DNA from: JBHJHP01 sp042219855
GTDB taxonomy: Bacteria; Bacteroidota; Bacteroidia; Bacteroidales; UBA5342
Direction of reading: 5' to 3'
Assembly: GCF_042219855.1 (NCBI RefSeq)
Contig: NZ_JBHJHP010000009.1
Coordinates: 62,001-126,000, forward strand
Length of the DNA stretch: 64,000 bases
The notes under the pieces are model-generated. The model was not told the DNA's origin, ran no database searches, and was given only the letters and a program-made list of their open reading frames with translations. The position numbers and the translations under genes were made by a program. Shown piece by piece: positions 35,447-42,441 of the stretch; position 1 is the stretch's first letter; each line of letters begins with the position of its first letter.

Positions 35447-38137
35447 ATGATTAAACGCACTATACTGTTATCACTTGCATTTTTATGTATTATTTCAGGT
35501 TTGTTTGCCCAGACATCGGTTAAACCTGAAATTTATTACTCAGCTCCCCGGAAATACACCATTGGAGGGATCACCGTTACCGGAATTAAACATTACGAGG
35601 AAAATCTTCTTATTGCTTATTCCGGACTGTCCGTAGGAAGTGAAGTATCCATTCCGGGTGATGACATTACTTCTGCCATTAAAAAATTCTGGAAACAGGG
35701 CCTTTTTTCAGATGTCACAATAACTGCTGACAGTATTGTAAATGATAAAGTTTACCTTAATATCCAGCTTCAGGAACGCCCAAGGCTATCGGTTATCAAT
35801 TACCACGGTTTGAAGAAAAGTGAAATTACCGACCTGGAAGAAAAAATCAGCATGATAAAAGGTGCCCAGGTGACACCAAACCTTATCAACAACACCCAAA
35901 AAGTAATAAAGAACCATTTCGTTGAAAAAGGATTTCACAACACGACCGTCACCATTCATCAGAAGGATGACCTGAACGCTGAAAACCAGGTGATCATTGA
36001 CATCTTTGTCGACAAAAAGGAAAAAGTGAAGATCGCTAATTTTATTGTTGATGGAAACGAAGCCATGACCTTCAATAAGATTAACCGTGTAATGAAGAAG
36101 ACCAATGAAAAGAATAAACTGAGAAACTTCTTCAGAACCAAAAAATTTATCACTGAACAGTATGATGAGGATAAAGTAAAACTCATTGATAAATATAATG
36201 AACTGGGTTACCGCGATGCGATTATAGACGTAGACAGCATTTATCCCGGTGAGGAAGAAAATACAGTTAACGTATATATTAAGGTGGATGAAGGTGACAA
36301 GTACTATTTCAGAAATCTGTCATGGGTGGGAAATACGAAATACACATCCGAACAGCTGGCACAACAGCTTCGTATTAAAAAAGGTGATGTGTATAATCAG
36401 AAACTGCTGAATGAACGCCTGAATACTGACGATGACGCGATCAGTAACTTATACCTCGATAACGGCTATCTGTTTTTTAACCTTACACCTGTGGAAGTGA
36501 TGGTTGATAATGATTCCATTGACCTTGAGTTCAGGATGATGGAGGGTACCCAGGCTACTGTAAACAAGGTCATCATCAATGGAAATGACAGAACACACGA
36601 ACAGGTTGCCCGACGTGAATTAAGGGTTAAACCGGGACAGTTGTTTTCAAAAGACAATATTATCCGTTCGGTAAGGGAACTGGCTCAAATTGGGCAGTTT
36701 GACCCGGAACGCATTGAACCGATTCCAAAGCCAAACCCGGAAGACGGTACGGTTGATATCGTATTTAACCTGACTGAAAAGGCAACCGACCAGGTTGAAT
36801 TAAGCGGTGGTTGGGGAGCCGGAATGTTTGTGGGAACACTCGGACTCTCTTTTAACAACTTCTCTATCAGAAACATTTTCAATAAAGAGACATATCATCC
36901 GTTACCATCCGGAGATGGACAGACCTTAAGTTTAAGAGCTCAAACAAACGGAAGAATATATCAGTCCTACAGTTTGTCGTTTAACGAACCATGGCTGGGC
37001 GGTAAGAAACCAAATTCCTTATCCGTTTCGATGTATCACTCGGTTCAAACCGACCTGAGTGCAGCTTACAGCGCTTACAGCAATCCATACTATGGCGGAT
37101 ATGGCAGTTATGGCTACGGATCATCCTATTACGGAGGCTACGGCGGATATGGTTATGGAAATACAGATTACGGAGGGTACAGTACACTTGAGGACTATTT
37201 CCGTAACTCGGAAGCATCAAAACATATGTATGTAACCGGTGCATCTGCTGGTTTAGGCCGAAGGTTAAACTGGCCTGACGACTTCTTTACCCTGTACAAT
37301 GAATTATCGTATCAGCGTTACGATATTAAAGACTGGTATTACAGTTCATTCGGATTTAAAAACGGAATTTCAAATGTTCTGAGTTTCAATACGACATTAT
37401 CCAGAAACTCCATTGATAATCCTATATTTACCAGAACAGGATCACAGTATTCGTTTTCTGTTCAGTTAACACCACCCTATTCACTGTTTTCAAATACAGA
37501 CTTTAAAGCAGTATCGGATCTGGCAAATGGTGTTACAACAGACGATCCTGCAGTACTGGAAGCCAATGCACAGATACTTAACAGGTATGTTGAATACCAT
37601 AAATGGAAATTCAAAGGAGCCAATTTTACGCCACTTACAAAAGACATGAAACTGATTCTTATGGCTAAGGCAGAATTCGGATATCTTGGTTATTACAACA
37701 AATACAAGACATCGCCATTTGAAAAATTCCGGGTTGGTGGAGATGGCATGTCCGGTTACAGTTTATATGGCTCAGAAACCATAGCCCTGCGAGGTTATGA
37801 AAACGGCTCACTCACACCGATTGAATATTATTCTTCAGGAAGTGCAAAAGAAAACGGAAATATGTACGTAAAATATACTGCAGAATTAAGATATCCGTTA
37901 GTACTGGAAACATCATCCACCATTTTTGCACTGGCTTTTCTTGAAGCAGGTAATGCTTGGAGCGACTGGAAGAATTTTAATCCTTTCACCGTAAAACGAT
38001 CGGCAGGTGTTGGTGTTCGTATATTCCTCCCGATGTTTGGATTGATGGGTATTGACTGGGGATACGGTTTCGACAATGATGCAAGCGGACAAAAGGGTGC
38101 CAGTCAGTTCCATTTCGTTATAGGACAGCAGTTTTAG
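35447..38137 (+). CDS. bamA: BamA, outer-membrane protein assembly factor
   Basis: 896 residues. Signal peptide about 1-22 (ends LFAQ), POTRA repeats about 30-430 (for example FRNLSWVGNTKYTSEQLAQQ), then the Omp85 barrel. The VRGF/Y-type lock motif is seen as ALRGYENGSLTP and the gene ends FVIGQQF, with the terminal Phe used for barrel recognition. It inserts beta-barrels, including SusC, PorP and the T9SS pore. A Gly/Tyr-rich insert of roughly 45 residues lies at about 538-582 in what should be an early surface loop, an unusual addition. Confidence 0.95.
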   Translation: MIKRTILLSLAFLCIISGLFAQTSVKPEIYYSAPRKYTIGGITVTGIKHYEENLLIAYSGLSVGSEVSIPGDDITSAIKKFWKQGLFSDVTITADSIVNDKVYLNIQLQERPRLSVINYHGLKKSEITDLEEKISMIKGAQVTPNLINNTQKVIKNHFVEKGFHNTTVTIHQKDDLNAENQVIIDIFVDKKEKVKIANFIVDGNEAMTFNKINRVMKKTNEKNKLRNFFRTKKFITEQYDEDKVKLIDKYNELGYRDAIIDVDSIYPGEEENTVNVYIKVDEGDKYYFRNLSWVGNTKYTSEQLAQQLRIKKGDVYNQKLLNERLNTDDDAISNLYLDNGYLFFNLTPVEVMVDNDSIDLEFRMMEGTQATVNKVIINGNDRTHEQVARRELRVKPGQLFSKDNIIRSVRELAQIGQFDPERIEPIPKPNPEDGTVDIVFNLTEKATDQVELSGGWGAGMFVGTLGLSFNNFSIRNIFNKETYHPLPSGDGQTLSLRAQTNGRIYQSYSLSFNEPWLGGKKPNSLSVSMYHSVQTDLSAAYSAYSNPYYGGYGSYGYGSSYYGGYGGYGYGNTDYGGYSTLEDYFRNSEASKHMYVTGASAGLGRRLNWPDDFFTLYNELSYQRYDIKDWYYSSFGFKNGISNVLSFNTTLSRNSIDNPIFTRTGSQYSFSVQLTPPYSLFSNTDFKAVSDLANGVTTDDPAVLEANAQILNRYVEYHKWKFKGANFTPLTKDMKLILMAKAEFGYLGYYNKYKTSPFEKFRVGGDGMSGYSLYGSETIALRGYENGSLTPIEYYSSGSAKENGNMYVKYTAELRYPLVLETSSTIFALAFLEAGNAWSDWKNFNPFTVKRSAGVGVRIFLPMFGLMGIDWGYGFDNDASGQKGASQFHFVIGQQF

Positions 38138-38181
38138 AGTTTGGCAGGGTTTTTGTTTTGAACCAGAGAAAACAGATGATT

Positions 38182-38697
38182 ATGAAAAAAATAACAGTAG
38201 CAATTTTTGCAATACTTTTAACAGCAGCTTCAGCATCTGCTCAAAAGTTTGCGTTCATCGACAGCGAATATATACTGAAAAATATTCCGGCGTATGAATC
38301 GGCACAGGACCAGTTGGATCAGGCTTCAACAAAATGGCAACAGGAAGTGGAAACCATGATGAATGAAGTTAAAACCATGTATCAGAATTACCAGAATGAA
38401 CTGGTGTTTCTTTCTGAGGAAATGAAGGTAAAACGTGAAAATGAAATTATAGAGCGTGAAAAAGAATCTCAGGAACTGAAGCGTAAGTATTTCGGCCCCG
38501 AAGGTGAACTCTTTAAAAAACGCGAAAGCCTTATCAAGCCAATTCAGGATGAGCTTTACAATGCCGTAAAAGAGGTGGCTGATGAACGCGGTTATGATGC
38601 TATATTTGATAAATCAACAAGCAATAACCTGATCTATTCCAACTCCAAAAACGACATCAGTGATATCGTACTGGATAAACTAGGTTATTCCAAATAA
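38182..38697 (+). CDS. Skp/OmpH-family periplasmic chaperone (copy 1)
   Basis: 171 residues from ATG 38182; a TTG 24 nt upstream would add MNQRKQMI before the signal. Signal peptide MKKITVAIFAILLTAASASA, mature QKFAFIDSEYILKNIPAYES. Residues 45-120 are a charged coiled coil, the tentacle helices of Skp. It holds unfolded outer-membrane proteins for BamA, encoded 44 nt upstream. It is paired with a second copy. Confidence 0.9.
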   Translation: MKKITVAIFAILLTAASASAQKFAFIDSEYILKNIPAYESAQDQLDQASTKWQQEVETMMNEVKTMYQNYQNELVFLSEEMKVKRENEIIEREKESQELKRKYFGPEGELFKKRESLIKPIQDELYNAVKEVADERGYDAIFDKSTSNNLIYSNSKNDISDIVLDKLGYSK

Positions 38698-38702
38698 TTT
38701 GT

Positions 38703-38710
38703 TACTTTTG
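38703..38710 (+). promoter_or_regulatory. Possible internal promoter (-7 box) before the second Skp gene
   Basis: TACTTTTG followed by CC fits TAnnTTTG, 25 nt before the ATG at 38735. No good -33 element is seen at the right distance. Confidence 0.35.
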
Positions 38711-38734
38711 CCACGTTAAATTAAAAAGAATCAT

Positions 38735-39250
38735 ATGAAACGATTGACTTCAATCTTATTTGCTTTAACCATATTATTATCCACTACAGCTTTTGCTCAG
38801 GATTTTAAATTCGGACATATAAACTCTCAGGAACTGCTTGCTCAGCTACCGGACAGAAATGCAGCACAGACTGAGATTGAAGCATACGCCTCGAAACTGG
38901 AAGAACAGCAGAAATCCATGGAAGATGAGCTGAACAATAAATATGAAGACTATCTTGCAAAAAGAGATACTTATACTGATCTGATAAAAGCCACAAAGGA
39001 AAAGGAGCTGCAACAACTTCAGCAACAGATTACAACCTTTAACCAGGTAGCTATGCAGGACCTTCAGCAGAAAGAAGCAGATTTGATTAAACCAATTATT
39101 GATAAAGTGCAGAAAGCCATTGATGAAGTTGGAAAAGAAAACGGTTTTACTTACATTTTCGATTTATCAAACAGAACAGTTCTTTATCATTCTACACAAA
39201 GTGTAGATGTTACACCTCTTGTGAAAAAGAAACTTGGTGTAGTGCAGTAA
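38735..39250 (+). CDS. Skp/OmpH-family periplasmic chaperone (copy 2)
   Basis: 171 residues. Signal peptide MKRLTSILFALTILLSTTAF ending about residue 21 (AFAQ), mature DFKFGHINSQELLAQLPDRN. A glutamine-rich coiled coil follows (KELQQLQQQITTFNQVAMQD). Same fold and length as copy 1 but clearly diverged, so an old duplication. It ends the operon before a strong terminator. Confidence 0.9.
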   Translation: MKRLTSILFALTILLSTTAFAQDFKFGHINSQELLAQLPDRNAAQTEIEAYASKLEEQQKSMEDELNNKYEDYLAKRDTYTDLIKATKEKELQQLQQQITTFNQVAMQDLQQKEADLIKPIIDKVQKAIDEVGKENGFTYIFDLSNRTVLYHSTQSVDVTPLVKKKLGVVQ

Positions 39251-39270
39251 ATTTTAATGAAAAAATATGC

Positions 39271-39300
39271 AAAGGTGCTTTTTTAAAGCACCTTTTTTAT
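39271..39300 (+). terminator. Terminator of the envelope operon
   Basis: Arms AAAGGTGCTTT (39271-39281) and AAAGCACCTTT (39285-39295) followed by TTTT. It is 20 nt after the second Skp stop. Confidence 0.88.
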
Positions 39301-39308
39301 TACATTTG
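39301..39308 (+). promoter_or_regulatory. Likely -7 box of the tRNA-Leu transcript
   Basis: TACATTTG matches TAnnTTTG and lies just after the previous terminator. Transcription from about 39315 would pass a hairpin (39323-39344), the tRNA-like fragment (39353-39394) and tRNA-Leu. Confidence 0.5.
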
Positions 39309-39352
39309 CATCCGCATTTAAGAAAATCTGAGTCGTCAGATTTTAACTAAAA

Positions 39353-39394
39353 GCCCGGATGGCGCCCCGAAGTATCGGGAGGTAGACACGCCGG
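39353..39394 (+). pseudogene. Relic of a tRNA-Leu 5' half with hairpin insertion
   Basis: GCCCGGATGGCG (39353-39364) and GGTAGACACGCCGG (39381-39394) match the acceptor and D-arm of a leucine tRNA, as in the intact gene at 39410. Between them stands a 16-nt palindromic insert CCCCGAAGTATCGGGA, and the anticodon, variable and T arms are missing. It cannot form a tRNA. Confidence 0.65.
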
Positions 39395-39409
39395 AAAGAA
39401 AATATAAAT

Positions 39410-39493
39410 GCCCAGATGGCGAAATCGGTAGACGCGCTAGTTTCAGGGACTAGTGTTCGCAAGGACGTGCAGGTTCGAGTCCTGTTCTGGGCA
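39410..39493 (+). tRNA. tRNA-Leu (anticodon CAG)
   Basis: 84 nt, class II. Acceptor GCCCAGA/TCTGGGC with discriminator A493, D-loop AAATCGGTAGAC, anticodon stem CTAGT/ACTAG with loop TTCAGGG (anticodon CAG, reading CUG), long variable arm GTTCGCAAGGAC, and T-arm GCAGGTTCGAGTCCTGT. CCA is not encoded. Its 3' end begins the tandem array downstream. Confidence 0.93.
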
Positions 39494-39499
39494 CAAAGA

Positions 39500-39527
39500 A
39501 GCTCTCACATTAGTGGGGGCTTTTTTT
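39500..39527 (+). terminator. Terminator of tRNA-Leu (founder copy)
   Basis: Stem AGCTCTCAC/GTGGGGGCT (two G-U pairs) with loop ATTA, followed by seven T. The same hairpin recurs in every unit of the array. Confidence 0.8.
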
Positions 39528-40245
39528 ATGTGGATACTTGAACAGGACGAGAAGTGAAGCGTAGCGGAATCCCGATGAACGGAGTGACGTCGGGAAGTCC
39601 TGTTCCGGTGACAAGAAGCTCTCACATTAGTGGGGGCTTTTTTTATGTGGATACTTGAACAGGACGAGAAGTGAAGCGTAGCGGAATCCCGATGAACGGA
39701 GTGACGTCGGGAAGTCCTTTTCCAGGCACTAAGAAGCTCTCACATTTGTGAGGGCTTTTTTTATGTGGATACTTGAACAGGACGAGAAGTGAAGCGTAGC
39801 GAAATCCCGATGAACGGAGTGACGTCGGGAAGTTCTGTTCCGGGCACAAAGAAGCTCTCACATTAGTGGGGGCTTTTTTTATGTGTATACTTGGACAGGA
39901 CGAGAAGTGAAGCGTAGCGGAATCCCGATGGACGGAGTGACGTCAGGAAGTCCTGTTCCGGGCACAAAGAAGCTCTCACATTAGTGGGGGCTTTTTTATG
40001 TACATACTGAACAGGACGAGAAGTGAAGCGTAGCGGAATCCCGATGAACGGAGTGACGTCGGGAAGTCCTTTTCCAGGCACTAAGAAGCTCTCACATTTG
40101 TGAGGGCTTTTTTTATGTGGATACTTGAACAGGACGAGAAGTGAAGCGTAGCGAAATCCCGATGAACGGAGTGACGTCGGGAAGTTCTGTCCCGGTGACA
40201 AATAAGCTCTCACATTAGTGGGGGCTTTTTTTATGTGGATACTTG
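39501..40245 (+). repeat. Tandem array of six 116-118 bp units plus a partial seventh
   Basis: Unit starts (GCTCTCAC) are at 39501, 39618, 39736, 39854, 39972, 40088 and, partial, 40206. Each unit has a terminator hairpin with a T run, then GAACAGGAC, a body with nested TCCCGA...TCGGGA, and a copy of the tRNA-Leu 3' end, GTCCTGTTC(C/T)GGGCAC or a variant of it. GAACAGGAC and GTCCTGTTC are inverted, so each unit can fold into one long hairpin. Units 2-3 are nearly identical to units 5-6, showing a duplication of a two-unit block. Confidence 0.92.
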
Positions 40246-40268
40246 AAAAGGAGAATCATAAAGGCAAT

Positions 40269-40298
40269 CGTAGAGACGCGATGAATCGCGTCTCTACG
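40269..40298. repeat. 14-bp palindromic repeat (GTAGAGACGCGAT type)
   Basis: Arms 40269-40282 and 40285-40298 are perfect complements with a 2-nt loop. Palindromes of this GTAGAGACGCG type are known to me as dispersed intergenic repeats in several phyla; copy number in this genome is unknown. Confidence 0.7.
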
Positions 40299-40371
40299 AC
40301 AATAGCTGCAATTCAGATTCTATAAAATAAAACAGGGAATATGTCTTGCAAGCCTGTTAGTTCATTTATCC

Positions 40372-41448
40372 TTACTTCACCTCTGTTAAACTTTTTATTA
40401 AATCAATCTCCTGCTGACTATACACGGAACCATCCTTCCGGAATATATCATGAAACCATACCTCAGGTTCACTGCCATCGGGAACCGGCGTGTTCCACGC
40501 ATAGATTGTATTTGTTTTTCCGGACACTAATCCCCAGTTAATAGCACCAATATTCTGCTCTTTTAATTCAGGCATCACATCAATAAAATTGCTTCCATTG
40601 GTACGTGCCATATATTCTGTGCATATCAATGGTCTGCCATAAGTTTTAAGCGTATCAATCGCGGCCTGATGCTTGTCCATAGTTTCGTAGTTATGGTAGG
40701 TTATAATATCACTGTGCTCAACCTGAAACTTATTCAGCTCCTTTAAGCTATAGAGCCATACGCCGGCTGTTAAGGGCTGCGATGGATTGACTTCACGTCC
40801 CCATTCAAAAACTTTCTCCAGAAGATTCATAGATCGGTTGCCCCAACCACTGTTACCCGGTTCGTTGTACAAATCCCAGGCCAGCACCCTTTTATCATCC
40901 TTATATGTACCAAGAATATCTTTTACGTAGGCTTCCAGCGCAATTAAAATGGATGGATCACGATGAATGATTGCACCGGGGTCCTGTACCCAACCTGAGT
41001 TATGTGTTCCAATTACAGGTACAGGTTGTTTACCTACTGAATACTCCGGGTTCCATACATCGTCGAAGATTACAAACAGAGTTTTTATGCCATGCTTATC
41101 GGCAATACTGAGGTATTCATTCAAACGATTTTTAAAACCCTCCTGATCGGCTCCCCATGCAGCATGGTGAAGGTAAACACGCATCAGGTTCATGCCAATG
41201 GAAGCGGCCCAGCCTAATTCACGATCCATCGTTTCAGGATCAAATGTTTCCGCCTGAAACATCTCCAATTGGTTAATGGCCGTACTGGGTTGAAAGTTAC
41301 AGCCCCTCAGCCAACCCTGTTCTGCATACCATTCCTTTGCCTTTTGTTCACTCCATCGCTCACCTTTTGCAATCGATACAACTGTTTTATCATTTGCGCA
41401 GCTTGCCAGAAACAATCCCAATACTGCAATGATTAATACATTCTTCAT
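40372..41448 (-). CDS. Clan GH-A glycoside hydrolase lipoprotein (cellulase/GH5-like)
   Basis: 358 residues. Lipoprotein signal MKNVLIIAVLGLFLASCAND with the acylated Cys17. A single TIM-barrel domain follows: the acid/base is likely Glu196 in WDLYNEPGNSG and the nucleophile Glu278 in LICTEYMAR, the spacing expected of clan GH-A. Close relatives are often labelled 1,4-beta-xylanase or cellulase-family protein without biochemical proof, so the substrate is open. Being lipid-anchored it probably acts on the cell surface or in the periplasm. It is the last gene of the polysaccharide locus, 20 nt after the GH43-like gene. Confidence 0.75.
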   Translation of the reverse strand: MKNVLIIAVLGLFLASCANDKTVVSIAKGERWSEQKAKEWYAEQGWLRGCNFQPSTAINQLEMFQAETFDPETMDRELGWAASIGMNLMRVYLHHAAWGADQEGFKNRLNEYLSIADKHGIKTLFVIFDDVWNPEYSVGKQPVPVIGTHNSGWVQDPGAIIHRDPSILIALEAYVKDILGTYKDDKRVLAWDLYNEPGNSGWGNRSMNLLEKVFEWGREVNPSQPLTAGVWLYSLKELNKFQVEHSDIITYHNYETMDKHQAAIDTLKTYGRPLICTEYMARTNGSNFIDVMPELKEQNIGAINWGLVSGKTNTIYAWNTPVPDGSEPEVWFHDIFRKDGSVYSQQEIDLIKSLTEVK

Positions 41449-41468
41449 GTCTCTATTATTATGGTTTG

Positions 41469-42437
41469 TTATTTAATGTATGGTTTATTGTTACGCCAGA
41501 ATACAGGAACATAAGAAATGAACCATGTTTTACCGCTGTCGTTATTTCCCTGGTAAAAAAGATAAGTTTTACCATCCACGTCTTCAAAAATATGTGGATG
41601 CCCTGATTCACTTGAATTCCATGAGCCGGGATCGCCGTTACAAAGAAATGGTTTACTGGAGAGTTTCTCCCATTTAAAACCGTCCCTGCTCCGTGCTACA
41701 CCAATTTGCTGAGGTTGATTATTATATGCCCCGGCGTAAAACATGTACAGATCGTCTCCTTTTTGTATAACCGAGGCTCCTTCGGTACAAAATCCTTCCC
41801 ACGGATATTCCGGTTTTAATATTGGCTGAGCACACTGCTGAGACCAGGTTTCCCTTTTAAACCGGCCGTTTAACGGAGATGTAGCCACGCCCATAAACTG
41901 TGTTTTCATGGATGGATCGCGGGTTGCAAAATAGAGATAATACCGGTTATTAAACCGGTATACTTCCGCATCAATGGCCCTGCCACAGTTCCATTCTCCT
42001 GTCGGTCGGAAAACAGGATTCGTTTCATTGCGCGTAAAATGCAGTCCATCCGTTGACCAGGCATGGCAGATTGCATCCTCTTTCCAGTTTCCATAGGTCT
42101 GATAAAAGAGATGAACCGTATCATTCACCACCAATGCACAGGGTGCGCAAATTCCTTTTTGCTCCAATGTACCTACCGGATCAATCTCCCCTAGCTTAAC
42201 CCAGTCGATCAAATTATTACTTTCAGCAACACCTATTCCCCAACCTTTCATTTCCGACCCGGATGTAACTCCGGGAGCACTGGTGTACATGAGGTATCGT
42301 CCCTGAAATTTTATGACATGCGGATCCTTGGAAAACGGAACACCCAGCCTGGAATCATCACCATAATGCATTTCCGGCTGAGAAAAAACCGTTTGAACCG
42401 AACAACTTATCAACAGTATTGCCAAAAATGTTTTCAT
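41469..42437 (-). CDS. GH43-like five-bladed beta-propeller hydrolase
   Basis: 322 residues from ATG 42437, which puts the signal peptide MKTFLAILLISCSVQTVFSQ at the N-terminus and removes a 29-nt overlap with the GH2 gene. Repeated blade motifs are visible (DPHVIKFQGRYLMYTS; DAEVYRFNNRYYLYFATRD; EGASVIQKGDDLYMFYAGAY; GHPHIFEDVDGKTYLFYQG). In GH43 terms Asp38 (SKDPH) would be the base, Asp156 (IDAEV) the modulator and Glu219 (CTEGAS) the acid. The clan includes arabinosidases, galactosidases and others, so the exact bond is undecided. Confidence 0.75.
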   Translation of the reverse strand: MKTFLAILLISCSVQTVFSQPEMHYGDDSRLGVPFSKDPHVIKFQGRYLMYTSAPGVTSGSEMKGWGIGVAESNNLIDWVKLGEIDPVGTLEQKGICAPCALVVNDTVHLFYQTYGNWKEDAICHAWSTDGLHFTRNETNPVFRPTGEWNCGRAIDAEVYRFNNRYYLYFATRDPSMKTQFMGVATSPLNGRFKRETWSQQCAQPILKPEYPWEGFCTEGASVIQKGDDLYMFYAGAYNNQPQQIGVARSRDGFKWEKLSSKPFLCNGDPGSWNSSESGHPHIFEDVDGKTYLFYQGNNDSGKTWFISYVPVFWRNNKPYIK

Positions 42438-42441
42438 AGTC

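Larger units (their letters stand above)
39494..40371. other. Gene-free stretch: tRNA-Leu-derived array and palindrome
   Basis: 878 nt with no credible gene. It holds the tRNA terminator, the tandem array (to about 40245) and a 14-bp palindrome (40269-40298). Minus-strand open frames inside the array (60-116 codons) are by-products of the repeat. Confidence 0.8.

Noticed and set aside
39443..40213. Minus-strand reading frames inside the tRNA-Leu array
   Set aside because: They exist only because the 116-118 bp unit lacks stops in that frame, repeat the same peptide, have no start-site context and no known domain.
39501..40245. CRISPR array
   Set aside because: There are no short direct repeats separated by unique spacers; the whole 117-bp unit repeats, and no cas genes are present.
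39501..40245. Integron attC array
   Set aside because: No integrase or cassette genes, and no conserved R'/R'' core sites.
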